Origin: Bacteroidota bacterium
GTDB lineage: Bacteria; Bacteroidota; Ignavibacteria; Ignavibacteriales; SURF-24
NCBI GenBank assembly: GCA_030706145.1
Contig: JAUZPB010000030.1
Coordinates: 1 to 39,457, forward strand
Direction: 5' to 3'
DNA length: 39,457 nt
The notes under the pieces: generated by a model
Told to the model about the DNA's origin: nothing
What the model saw: the letters and a program-made list of their open reading frames with translations, nothing else
Databases searched by the model: none
Position numbers and translations under genes: made by a program
Shown: positions 9,474 to 17,871 of the stretch, piece by piece
How positions within the stretch are numbered: position 1 is the first letter of the stretch
Layout of the letters: each line of letters opens with the position of its first letter

Positions 9474-9528
9474 GTATACCAAAGCAGTTTACATATTCTC
9501 TAATTGCTTTGGTATACTTCCTTTTTTT
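9474..9528 (+). terminator. Strong intrinsic terminator
   Basis: GTATACCAAAGCA (9474-9486) pairs perfectly over 13 bases with 9505-9517, with an 18-base loop, then TTCCTTTTTTT. It separates the Gly/Ser-rich gene from the next one, whose ATG is only about 20 bases beyond the T-tract. A weaker imperfect hairpin (9382-9390 with 9401-9409) lies just after the Gly/Ser-rich stop. Confidence 0.85.
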
Positions 9529-9549
9529 GGTCTTAGAGATAAATTTATT

Positions 9550-10230
9550 ATGACAGATATAGAAAAATCCAAATTGGCAATGTATGAAGCTGTTCTGCTT
9601 TTTATGTCTAGTAACAGAACAATCGCTGTCAATATCAGGGCCTTTGTCTGGGCAATTATTAAGTTTAGAAAAATAGTAGAAGTAATAAAAATAAAGGAAC
9701 AGGAACTTCTAAGCGAAACACTTTTTATGTCTGTAAAGGTCACCAAAGCTAGAGATGAATTGATCTCTGCACTCCTGCCAATTTCTTCCGTTTTGTTTAA
9801 CCTCGCTCGCAAGACTAATAACCAGGAACTTAAACAAAGATCAAAGCTTACTCAAAGTTACTTAATTCATTGCCTTGATTATGAACTTCTTGACAAGGCA
9901 ATTTCTACGGAGGTTATGGCCCATAAGCATTTGGGAAAATTGAAAAATAGTGGAATTAGCCCAATTGAATTAAATGAGCTTAGACTAAAAACCGACTTCT
10001 TTAAGAATGCACTAAGCGATAAAATCTTTAGCTATATTTCCAGCGAGACTGTCCTGACAATAAGTAATCTGTTTGCAGATGCCGATAAAATTTTGTACAA
10101 CTTTATTGATAACTTTGTCGAAGCTCTCGCTTCTGAATACCCTGACTTTCATGAGGAATATTTTTATATAAGAAACTGTGGTCAATATAAAGAAGAAAAT
10201 GATGCTTTTATGCAGCTTGAAGAGGAATAA
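9550..10230 (+). CDS. Uncharacterised all-helical protein
   Basis: The product is 226 residues, with no signal peptide and no Cys-based motif. It reads as a chain of amphipathic helices. In layout (an F-x-A-rich opening, a hinge near residue 140 at SGISPIELNEL, and a closing helix pair ending in DFHEEYFYIRNC) it resembles uncharacterised helical-bundle proteins common in environmental Bacteroidota. I know no function for them and offer none. The ATG at 9550 lies about 20 bases after the preceding terminator T-tract and has no convincing ribosome site. The next gene starts about 105 bases downstream. The gene is real on length and protein-like composition. Confidence 0.7.
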   Translation: MTDIEKSKLAMYEAVLLFMSSNRTIAVNIRAFVWAIIKFRKIVEVIKIKEQELLSETLFMSVKVTKARDELISALLPISSVLFNLARKTNNQELKQRSKLTQSYLIHCLDYELLDKAISTEVMAHKHLGKLKNSGISPIELNELRLKTDFFKNALSDKIFSYISSETVLTISNLFADADKILYNFIDNFVEALASEYPDFHEEYFYIRNCGQYKEENDAFMQLEEE

Positions 10231-10336
10231 TACTCTAGAAGTACTTGTCTTAACTCAACCATTGCTCTTGTTTGAGCAACAATATGCCCATCTGCCCTGT
10301 TGTTTTGCAAAGAAAAGTATAAAGGAATTTAATTAT

Positions 10337-10909
10337 ATGAGCATAATATATAAATCTATACTAGGCGGGGCTCTGATGGTTTGCTTTTTTCTACAGGGAA
10401 TAATATTTGCTCAGAACGATCAGTATAAAAGCCCATCTGGCAAAAATAGTGCTGCTTTTGAAAGCTTAAGCAGAGAATTATCCGATAATCTTAAACTCTC
10501 ACAATTCCAGGAAAACAAATTAAGCGGTATTCTTGAGGATTTTCAGTCTGAACTATCGGGAATAGGAAAAATAAGATCAGGTAAGGAAAATAACGAAACA
10601 TTTTCTATGGATAGCAGTTCCGTGACAACAAGAAATGATAAGACTGCTGTAAAGGACCGCGATGAAGTAAAACAGGATAAGGATAATTCTCAAGTAAATT
10701 CAGGCAGAGCAAAGACAAAAAGTGAAAATGATGACAATAATATGACAGGAAGCAGAGGCAATCCTATGGCCGTAAACTTTGAAAGAGCACGTATTGATGC
10801 AGATAGTAGAATTGAAGATATGCTTACGCCTGAGCAGGCCATCAAATATGGGAAAATCAAAAGTGATTGGTGGGATAAAGTAAGGGAAAAAGTACATCAA
10901 TTTAGATAA
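10337..10909 (+). CDS. Exported Spy/CpxP-like helical protein
   Basis: The product is 190 residues with a signal peptide (MSIIYKSILGGALMVCFFLQ, ending in IIFAQ). The mature part has two helical segments: LSDNLKLSQFQENKLSGIL near 50-70, and a C-terminal stretch with the LTPEQ motif (MLTPEQAIKYGKI). Between them is a long hydrophilic, Asp/Lys/Asn-rich linker. LTPxQ helical units are typical of periplasmic Spy/CpxP-like and related proteins, so an envelope-stress or chaperone role is plausible but unproven. I chose ATG 10337, with AAAGGAA ten bases upstream, because the frame before it overlaps the previous gene in another frame and lacks a signal peptide. Confidence 0.68.
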   Translation: MSIIYKSILGGALMVCFFLQGIIFAQNDQYKSPSGKNSAAFESLSRELSDNLKLSQFQENKLSGILEDFQSELSGIGKIRSGKENNETFSMDSSSVTTRNDKTAVKDRDEVKQDKDNSQVNSGRAKTKSENDDNNMTGSRGNPMAVNFERARIDADSRIEDMLTPEQAIKYGKIKSDWWDKVREKVHQFR

Positions 10910-11055
10910 ATTATATTTACTATAGATTACAAGTAAATCCTTCTGTATATTCAACAATTAAATTCTCCTGAAAAATGGAACCAAAGAGAGTTTCATTCGT
11001 CTTAAGAATGTTGCTTTCTCTAAAAAAAATATGTCCGGAGAGGTTCAAATAAAAG

Positions 11056-12153
11056 TTGAAGAATAAAAAGAAAACATACAGAAAGATATACGATTTTTAT
11101 GCAAGTGATTTGAGTTACAGTGAATTTGAACGCCTGATAAAACAGGAAGCTCCGGAAGTATATGACTTTTATGTCCGCAGGATGAAACATCCCGATGCTA
11201 AAACTCGTAATCCTTTAAAAAGGTATCTGCAGTTTCTTTGGTATCTTTTCCTTGAATTCCTTGAAAGACTCTCACCCCTTAGAAGATTATTTTATTCATG
11301 CGCATTTATTTTCTTTATCTGGGGTAATTTTACAGAACAATGGAACTACGCTGCTCTTGGCTTCTTTATGCTAAATATACTCCTGGCCTTTGAGGTTGCC
11401 GATAAACTTACTGCTAAAAGTGAGCTTGAGGTAGCACGCGATATTCAGGACTCTATGATGCCTTCAAATGCGCCTTTTAATAAATATTTCGATATAGCTT
11501 GCTATTATGAAACTGCCAGGGAAGTTGGAGGAGATTATCTCGACTTTATTAGTTCGGATAATGCCGATGGAAGAATGTATTTCGTTATAGGCGATATTTC
11601 TGGCAAGGGTATGGGTGCTGCTGTAAGAATGGTGCAGGTCCAGGCTGTACTTAAATATTTAATTAACAACTGCTCTGGTCCAAAGGCTATCCTTGGAGCC
11701 CTTAACAGAAATAGCAGGCAAATTCTTAGCCCAGATAACTTTTTTACTGCTTCTTTAGCTTCTCTTGATACAGATGGCGTCTTTTCCTTCTCGCGTGCGG
11801 GCCATACTCCACTTTTACATTATAACTGCCTCCTGAAAAAGGCTCAGAACATTACACCCGCTGGTATGGGCATAGGTATGCGCGATAATGGTATGTTCGA
11901 TAAGGTTATTGAAGAGGTTACACTTCCTGTCTGTTGCGGCGATATTTTTGTCTTCTATACAGATGGCGTTACTGAAACTATGAACCCTGAAAAAAGGCTC
12001 TACGGTGAAGAGCTCTTAAAGGCAACTATTGAAAGAAATGCTAATAAATCTGCCTCTGAATTAAAGGATATTCTCCTTCGGTCTGTTGAGAATTTTAGAA
12101 GATCAAACATACCACAAGACGATATGACATTTCTTATATTGAAAGTAAAATAA
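11056..12153 (+). CDS. Membrane-anchored SpoIIE/RsbU-type PP2C phosphatase
   Basis: This predicted Ser/Thr phosphatase belongs to the family that activates partner-switching anti-anti-sigma factors. Residues 75-115 form one or two membrane segments. The linker SELEVARDIQDSMMPS (122-137) is the family's coiled switch helix. The metal sites are visible: VGGDYLDF (157-164), IGDISGKGMGAA (178-189), YTDGVTET, and DDMTFLILK at the end. The start is TTG, with GGAGAGG about ten bases before it. No sensor domain (PAS, GAF, HAMP) is present, so the signal may enter through the N-terminal 120 residues. No anti-sigma or STAS partner is in the window. It is convergent with the MlaE gene. Confidence 0.9.
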   Translation: MKNKKKTYRKIYDFYASDLSYSEFERLIKQEAPEVYDFYVRRMKHPDAKTRNPLKRYLQFLWYLFLEFLERLSPLRRLFYSCAFIFFIWGNFTEQWNYAALGFFMLNILLAFEVADKLTAKSELEVARDIQDSMMPSNAPFNKYFDIACYYETAREVGGDYLDFISSDNADGRMYFVIGDISGKGMGAAVRMVQVQAVLKYLINNCSGPKAILGALNRNSRQILSPDNFFTASLASLDTDGVFSFSRAGHTPLLHYNCLLKKAQNITPAGMGIGMRDNGMFDKVIEEVTLPVCCGDIFVFYTDGVTETMNPEKRLYGEELLKATIERNANKSASELKDILLRSVENFRRSNIPQDDMTFLILKVK

Positions 12154-12203
12154 TTCTGTAAAAGTCTTCACTTACTTCATTGCTCTGAAGAACTATCGCT
12201 CCC

Positions 12204-12971
12204 TTAAAACATTACGGTCCAAAGTACATAATCCAGTATGAGTATGAGCGCTGATGAAAGTACAAATGAACGTATTGTCGAAAGCCCTACTCCTTCTGCT
12301 CCACCTTCTGTCCTGAACCCAATGTGACAACCTAATAATGAGGTTACCCCGCCAAAGACTACTGTCTTGGATAGTCCAAACATAAAATCCTGTATCGCAA
12401 AATATCTCTTTACAGATTGAAAGAAAACTGCAAATGATACACCAAGGAAAAAATTGGAGATCAGATAGGCTCCAAGAACTGCAATTACATCGGCAAAAAT
12501 TGCTAGCATTGGCATCATTAACACTGAGGCAACAAATCTTGGCATTGCCAGATACCTAATCGGACTTATTGCCATTGTTTCAAGTGCATCGATCTGCTCG
12601 GTTACTTTCATTGATCCAAGCTCAGCTGCAATGGATGCACCAACTCTTCCTGCAATTACTATTGCAGTTAAAACCGGCCCTAACTCAGTTATTATGGCTC
12701 TGCTTGTAGCTGTCCCTAAAAACGACAGCGGTGCTATACCCTTTAACTGGTAGGCTGCCTGCCATGACGATACGGCCCCTGTAAAAGTGGCTATTATCAA
12801 TACAAGCGGAAGTGAATTTACACCAATGTGTTCCATCTGATAGAGAACAAGATAACGGCTCCTGATCAATGATGGGAAAAATCTAATTATTCCGAACAAA
12901 AGCGAGAAAAATTCTCCTACTTCTTCAAAAAAATTACCAATGCTTTTTGTAATCCTTCTTAGCAATTTCAT
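12204..12971 (-). CDS. mlaE: MlaE-family ABC transporter permease
   Basis: This inner-membrane permease belongs to the Mla/Mce lipid-transport family, which moves phospholipids between membranes with the ATPase MlaF and the MCE protein MlaD. The 255-residue sequence has the family signature ELGPVLTAIVIAGRVGASI, followed by ELGSMKVTEQIDALE, and about five hydrophobic segments with an amphipathic N-terminal helix. It is full length. The expected downstream mlaF is missing: the gene ends against a convergent phosphatase, with only 50 bases between. The gene upstream on the same strand, 73 bases away, is an SGNH hydrolase, so the two may be co-transcribed. Confidence 0.92.
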   Translation of the reverse strand: MKLLRRITKSIGNFFEEVGEFFSLLFGIIRFFPSLIRSRYLVLYQMEHIGVNSLPLVLIIATFTGAVSSWQAAYQLKGIAPLSFLGTATSRAIITELGPVLTAIVIAGRVGASIAAELGSMKVTEQIDALETMAISPIRYLAMPRFVASVLMMPMLAIFADVIAVLGAYLISNFFLGVSFAVFFQSVKRYFAIQDFMFGLSKTVVFGGVTSLLGCHIGFRTEGGAEGVGLSTIRSFVLSSALILILDYVLWTVMF

Positions 12972-13044
12972 CCTAATGTTTTATTTCTATCACAAATTTA
13001 TCAAACTTTCTCTATTAAAATTTACTTTTTTTACTTTCTTGTAC

Positions 13045-15027
13045 CTATTTTTTTGTTGCAAGTGCTTTTACTATCTGCGTCTTCAGGCTCCCGGCTGCAG
13101 GAAAACTCGGATCAATTTCCAGACACTTATCTATTGTTTCCAAAGCCTGATTATAATTCATCTTCATTGCATAGGCCCCTGCCAGGTTATATAAAACCTG
13201 TGTGTCCATCGAATCATAATGAAGACTCTCTCTTAAATATCCTATGGCTTGATCTGTCTTTGATTTTGAAAGATCTATTATTCCAAGCCACTTTAGTGAA
13301 GTAGCATCGGGTCTGAATCTGCTCCGCCTTAGAAAATAATCATAGGCATCATCGAACCTTTTGTAATTAAGAAGTGTGTTTGCTGCATAATCATAGTAAG
13401 CAGCTACAACAGGAAATTGCTCAAGGAGCACTTCCATCTGCTCTTTAAAACCATCAAAATCTTTTCTGGATATTAACCAGTTTGCAGCTTTCCTGTGAGC
13501 TTCTTCCCAATCCATTGTACTGTAATAGAAATTTACAGCAAGTGAATCGATGTAATCCTTCGGTTTTATGATCTCACTGTCCGGCCTTCTGTGACCTGGA
13601 TCTGTAAAGGGCCAATCATTCTTAAGTGATGCAATTCTATAGAATGCTATTAAAGAATCAAGCCTCGAAAATTTGAAATTCTTATCTATTAGTCTCTGCA
13701 ACCCTGGCTCATCATATCTTTCTGCTTGCACTTTTGGGAGTAGGTTATTCTTCTTCATTGCTGCAAAGAACATTTCACTCATTATTTCATGACCCTTTAG
13801 CGTTGGATGAAGATGATCTGTCATTAGATTATCTCCAACTATTCCTCCTGGACTTAACTTGTTAAAAGCAGAATCTATCTCAGCTATGGGGAGACTAAAT
13901 TCTTTAGCCAGATTTTTTATCTCTCTATTTATATCTTCAGGAGCCCTGAAACGAAGTTCATCCAGATCTTTTGCTTTTCGAAATAAAACTTCAGCTTCAT
14001 GTATATTCCCTGAATTATACTTTTCCTGTGCCTGCTTGAAGATTTTTGAGGCTTCTGGATACCCACCTCCATTTGTGGAAATAAATGGCGCCTGGTCCTT
14101 TAAATTGCTCGCGAGCGTGCCAAGTATAACAGGAACTTTCTTCTCCTTTGCCATCTGTAATATGTCCTTCATATTACTTTCAAACTGATTTATTCCGGCT
14201 TTATACTGTTTGGATTGGTAGGCTATGTATTGATCTTTTACTATTCTGGACATTAAAGTGCCATTACTTTCGCCTGATTGCTTCTTGCTCGTAAAGGTAT
14301 TTATCAATGAGCCAATTACATTTCTTAAAAGTTCAACTGTCTTAAAACGGTTTAGCTTTAAGACAAAATTTACTAGTTTGGGATTTGACCCCAAGTATTC
14401 CATCGAGCCAATGCCCAAAGCTCCGTAATACTCATTATGTCCTGTATAGATGAGAATGAGATCGGGTTTTTGATCCAAAACTCCGGGAAACATGTCCCTT
14501 AGGGCATAGGTGTTTATTGCCGTCATGGCAATGTTAATTACTTCGATCTTCATTGAAGGGTAAAGTATCTCAAGACGCTTTTTCAGATATTTTGAAAACG
14601 ATGCAGCTGGTGTATATGGATACCCGGCAGCACTACTTTCGCCAAGGACAAACACTCTATATGTGTTTTCACCTTTTACTTTATCAAATGTTTCAGGATT
14701 TGGATATGGGATGCCTTTTGTTGTATAGAAGTACCTGTGTCCTATCTGTGGATTCATCACTATTTTATTGTATGTTGCCGGAATCCACTCTCTTGTATCA
14801 ATTCCATAGTTGAATATCCGCAAGCTGCTCTCAAGCAAAACAAAAAATAAAACTGGAATGAGTATCATTACAAGGTAAAATAGCTTTGTATTAACTTTCC
14901 CAGCTTTAATGGCTGTCGGTTTTGCTTCAGATGCACTCAATTTGGGCCCTTCCATGGCACTCCTGCCTGGTTGACTTTTATGCTTACTGGAATTGACCTT
15001 CTTTTTTCTATTATCTGCTAAAGCCAC
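13045..15027 (-). CDS. Membrane-anchored SGNH hydrolase with TPR repeats
   Basis: This 660-residue protein has a charged cytoplasmic tail, one membrane segment (about 48-66), an extracytoplasmic SGNH/GDSL esterase-like domain and C-terminal TPRs. Block I is VLGESSAAG (127-135) with Ser131 as nucleophile; block III is TGHNEYYG (195-202); block V is DHLHP (404-408), giving the Asp404/His407 pair. A helical insert near 322-360 and repeats from about 520 to 655 read as TPR units, good for binding a partner. SGNH enzymes of this layout commonly add or remove acyl groups on surface glycans. The gene is divergent from the carbamoyltransferase across 225 bases, which fits the association of SGNH proteins with carbamoyltransferase/SxtJ/DUF5989 loci. 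Confidence 0.88.
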   Translation of the reverse strand: MALADNRKKKVNSSKHKSQPGRSAMEGPKLSASEAKPTAIKAGKVNTKLFYLVMILIPVLFFVLLESSLRIFNYGIDTREWIPATYNKIVMNPQIGHRYFYTTKGIPYPNPETFDKVKGENTYRVFVLGESSAAGYPYTPAASFSKYLKKRLEILYPSMKIEVINIAMTAINTYALRDMFPGVLDQKPDLILIYTGHNEYYGALGIGSMEYLGSNPKLVNFVLKLNRFKTVELLRNVIGSLINTFTSKKQSGESNGTLMSRIVKDQYIAYQSKQYKAGINQFESNMKDILQMAKEKKVPVILGTLASNLKDQAPFISTNGGGYPEASKIFKQAQEKYNSGNIHEAEVLFRKAKDLDELRFRAPEDINREIKNLAKEFSLPIAEIDSAFNKLSPGGIVGDNLMTDHLHPTLKGHEIMSEMFFAAMKKNNLLPKVQAERYDEPGLQRLIDKNFKFSRLDSLIAFYRIASLKNDWPFTDPGHRRPDSEIIKPKDYIDSLAVNFYYSTMDWEEAHRKAANWLISRKDFDGFKEQMEVLLEQFPVVAAYYDYAANTLLNYKRFDDAYDYFLRRSRFRPDATSLKWLGIIDLSKSKTDQAIGYLRESLHYDSMDTQVLYNLAGAYAMKMNYNQALETIDKCLEIDPSFPAAGSLKTQIVKALATKK

Positions 15028-15252
15028 GTTTTTCAGTCTCCTAATTTTGATTAAAGGGTACTAAAATGTTTTTGAGCTCTTGAATATATTAAGCGTTAAA
15101 ATATGCAAATTTATCATATTCTTACAATCAAAAATTTAAGGCCAAGGATTCATGTTTTTATTTTGTAATTATTTCAATATTCTTCTATTTTAGTTGCAGC
15201 GATTCCTGATTTAGCCAGTTGAACATTTTTTTTTATTCAAAAGCTATATAAA

Positions 15253-17073
15253 ATGTATATATTAGGTATATCAGCCTTTTACCACGATAGTGCAGCTTGC
15301 CTTGTCAAAGATGGCAAAATAATAGCAGCTGCGCAGGAAGAACGCTTCTCCAGAAAAAAGCACGATCACGATTTCCCAAGAAATGCTATCGAATATTGCC
15401 TTTCTCTTGAGAAAATAAAAGGGGAGAATGTTGATTTTGTCTCTTTCTATGATAAACCCTTCCTTAAATTCGAAAGATTACTCGAATCTTATCTGGCTTA
15501 TGCTCCTTTGGGCCTTAGCTCATTTATTAAAGCTATGCCCCTCTGGATTAGGCAAAAACTTTGGATAAAAGATATTCTGAAAAAAGAAATCGGATTTAAT
15601 GGAAAGGTGCTGTTTCCTGAACATCATCAATCACACGCCTCTTCAGCCTTTTTTGCTTCTCCTTTTAAAAAAGCGGCATTCCTTACCATTGATGGTGTTG
15701 GGGAGTGGACTACTACTAGCTTCGGTACAGGAAATGATAATTTATTAAAGATTATTGCAGAAATGAAATTTCCCCACTCACTTGGTCTTCTTTATTCGGC
15801 ATTTACTTATTATACTGGCTTTAAGGTCAATTCGGGTGAATATAAAGTAATGGGACTTGCTCCTTATGGCGAGCCCAGGTATGTGGATCGTATCTTAAAG
15901 GAACTGATCGACTTAAAAGATGATGGCTCTTTTAAGATGAACATGCAATATTTTAACTACTGCGCTGGCCTTACAATGACTAACGAACGATTTCACAGGC
16001 TCTTTGATGGACCGCCAAGAAAACCTGAATCAAGGCTTACGCAAAAGGAAATGGACCTTGCACGCTCTGTCCAGGAAGTTACAGAAGAGATTATACTCAG
16101 AATGGGCAAGCATATTCATAAAGAGACTGGTGAAAAGAAACTCTGCCTTGCCGGAGGCGTTGCTCTAAACTGCGTTGCAAATGGAAGACTCCTAAAAGAG
16201 GGACCTTTTGAGGATATTTGGATTCAACCTGCTGCTGGCGATGCAGGTGGTGCCCTGGGTGCCGCTTTATTTGTGTGGTACCAATATTTAGGAAATAAGA
16301 GGAATGCAGATGAGATCAATGATGCTCAGATGGGTTCTTATCTTGGACCTGAATATTCAAATGAGCAGATCCTGGATTTCTTAAATGCACATTCAATCCC
16401 ATATAGCAAAGTTCAGGAAAATGAAATTCCTGACCGCGTATCTGACCTTATTAACGAAGAAAAGGTGATTGGTTGGTTTCAGGGCAGAATGGAGTTTGGC
16501 CCAAGGGCTTTGGGTGCAAGAACTATTATTGGTGATGCCAGATCTTCAAATATGCAAGAAGTGATGAACCTTAAAATTAAATTCCGGGAGAGTTTTCGTC
16601 CATTTGCACCTTCTGTTTTAGGTGAAAAGCTTAGTGATTATTTTGAGTTAGACCACCCCAGTCCTTATATGCTCTTAGTGGCAAATCTCAGGAGTGACCG
16701 TCAAAGACAAATGTCGGATGAAGAAAAAAAACTCTTTGGTATAGATAAGTTAAATATTATAAGATCCGACATTCCGGCTGTCACACATATTGATTATTCG
16801 GCAAGGATACAGACTGTGCATAAGGAAACTAATCCTTTGTATTACAACACAATAAAATGCTTTTACGAAAAATATGGCTGCGCCGTAATTGTTAATACAT
16901 CATTTAATGTAAGAGGCGAACCTATTGTTTGTACGCCTGAAGACGCTTACCGCTGCTTTATGCGAACTAATATGGATTATCTGATCTTAGGCAATTTTTT
17001 GTTGGATAAAACGGCACAAAAGCCGCTTGAAGATAGCCAAATGAAATGGCAAAAGGAATTTCAGCTTGATTAA
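15253..17073 (+). CDS. NodU/CmcH-family carbamoyltransferase
   Basis: This enzyme transfers a carbamoyl group from carbamoyl phosphate, through a carbamoyl-adenylate, to a hydroxyl on a sugar or small molecule. The 606-residue sequence has the Kae1-like N-terminal domain, beginning ILGISAFYHDSAACLV, with the metal/nucleotide motif HHQSHASSA (124-132) and LAGGVALNCVANG (299-311). The C-terminal domain carries FGPRALGARTI (415-425) and NTSFNVRGEP (548-557). These are all hallmarks of the NodU/TobZ type; HypF zinc fingers are absent. The two small membrane proteins that follow are typical companions. The acceptor is unknown; an envelope glycan or lipid-linked sugar is my inference. Confidence 0.95.
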   Translation: MYILGISAFYHDSAACLVKDGKIIAAAQEERFSRKKHDHDFPRNAIEYCLSLEKIKGENVDFVSFYDKPFLKFERLLESYLAYAPLGLSSFIKAMPLWIRQKLWIKDILKKEIGFNGKVLFPEHHQSHASSAFFASPFKKAAFLTIDGVGEWTTTSFGTGNDNLLKIIAEMKFPHSLGLLYSAFTYYTGFKVNSGEYKVMGLAPYGEPRYVDRILKELIDLKDDGSFKMNMQYFNYCAGLTMTNERFHRLFDGPPRKPESRLTQKEMDLARSVQEVTEEIILRMGKHIHKETGEKKLCLAGGVALNCVANGRLLKEGPFEDIWIQPAAGDAGGALGAALFVWYQYLGNKRNADEINDAQMGSYLGPEYSNEQILDFLNAHSIPYSKVQENEIPDRVSDLINEEKVIGWFQGRMEFGPRALGARTIIGDARSSNMQEVMNLKIKFRESFRPFAPSVLGEKLSDYFELDHPSPYMLLVANLRSDRQRQMSDEEKKLFGIDKLNIIRSDIPAVTHIDYSARIQTVHKETNPLYYNTIKCFYEKYGCAVIVNTSFNVRGEPIVCTPEDAYRCFMRTNMDYLILGNFLLDKTAQKPLEDSQMKWQKEFQLD

Positions 17074-17138
17074 AACTTATTGCATATGCTTTTAGTTCTT
17101 AATCTATTAACAAAGAATTATTAAACTTTCTTTTTTTT

Positions 17139-17552
17139 ATGATTGACGATATTAAAAATATTCAAAGCACTAAAAAAGATCTCAGGAATTTCGGCTTATC
17201 AGTTGGAGGAGTACTTCTTTTTATTGGGGCAATTTTACTTCTTAAGTCGAAACCATCTGCGCAGTACTTCGTGATCATTTCATTGGTGCTCATATTGCCT
17301 GGCCTTTTCTTTCCAGCGCTGCTAAAACCTCTGCAGAAGATCTGGATGGCTCTTGCAATTGTAATTGGCTGGATATCAACAAGGATAATTCTTTCATTGT
17401 TGTTTTATTTTGTCCTGACGCCAATTGGATTTATTATGAGGCTAAAGGGTAAAGACATTCTAGATGAGAAAATAGAAAAAGAAAAAACTTCTTACTGGAG
17501 CTACAGAGAACCTAAGGCGTATTCTTCGCTGGATTCAGAACAGCAGTTCTAG
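17139..17552 (+). CDS. SxtJ-family membrane protein
   Basis: The product is 137 residues, with a short cytoplasmic start, four hydrophobic stretches between about 19 and 106, and a polar tail that includes SYWSYRE. The KxLRxFGL opening, the central PLQKIW segment with FVLTPIG further on, and the position directly after a NodU-type carbamoyltransferase match the SxtJ family, named from saxitoxin clusters but widespread with unknown function. It starts 65 bases after the carbamoyltransferase stop, and a DUF5989-like gene follows 117 bases on. It may recruit the carbamoyltransferase to the membrane; this is inference from gene neighbourhood. Confidence 0.85.
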   Translation: MIDDIKNIQSTKKDLRNFGLSVGGVLLFIGAILLLKSKPSAQYFVIISLVLILPGLFFPALLKPLQKIWMALAIVIGWISTRIILSLLFYFVLTPIGFIMRLKGKDILDEKIEKEKTSYWSYREPKAYSSLDSEQQF

Positions 17553-17669
17553 TATGTTGTTTTCTTGTTGCATTTTCAGCATCTTTGTAAATTACTCTGT
17601 ATTGGTATAAAGATTTTCTCTGATTGCAAAAAGTTATATAGAAACTAAAATTTTAAGTAGAAAAATCAT

Positions 17670-17828
17670 ATGAGTAAATTATCTATTTTATCGGAACTGT
17701 GGTCCTTTCTTAAGGTTAGAAAAAAATGGTGGCTCGCCCCAATTATCATTTTCCTGATTATCTTAGGTGGCTTAATAATTTTAACCCAGGGATCAGCACT
17801 TGCTCCTTTTATATATGCTATTTTCTGA
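17670..17828 (+). CDS. DUF5989-family membrane peptide
   Basis: This is a 52-residue protein. After an amphipathic start (LSELWSFLKVRKKWW) comes one hydrophobic segment (about 23-38), and it ends QGSALAPFIYAIF. The VRKKWWLAPI junction and the SALAPFIY ending are the recognisable DUF5989 pattern, as is its place behind a carbamoyltransferase and SxtJ. The stop is at 17826-17828, and the convergent YeeZ-like gene ends 43 bases later. The function is unknown. It is easily missed by gene callers because of its size. Confidence 0.88.
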   Translation: MSKLSILSELWSFLKVRKKWWLAPIIIFLIILGGLIILTQGSALAPFIYAIF

Positions 17829-17871
17829 TATATTTATTCTGCTGGAAAAAGAGATATATTTTCCCTTCCTT

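Noticed and set aside
10178-10336. Upstream extension of the Spy/CpxP-like gene
   Set aside because: It overlaps the preceding gene in another frame and would bury the signal peptide. The ATG at 10337 has a ribosome site and gives a proper signal peptide.
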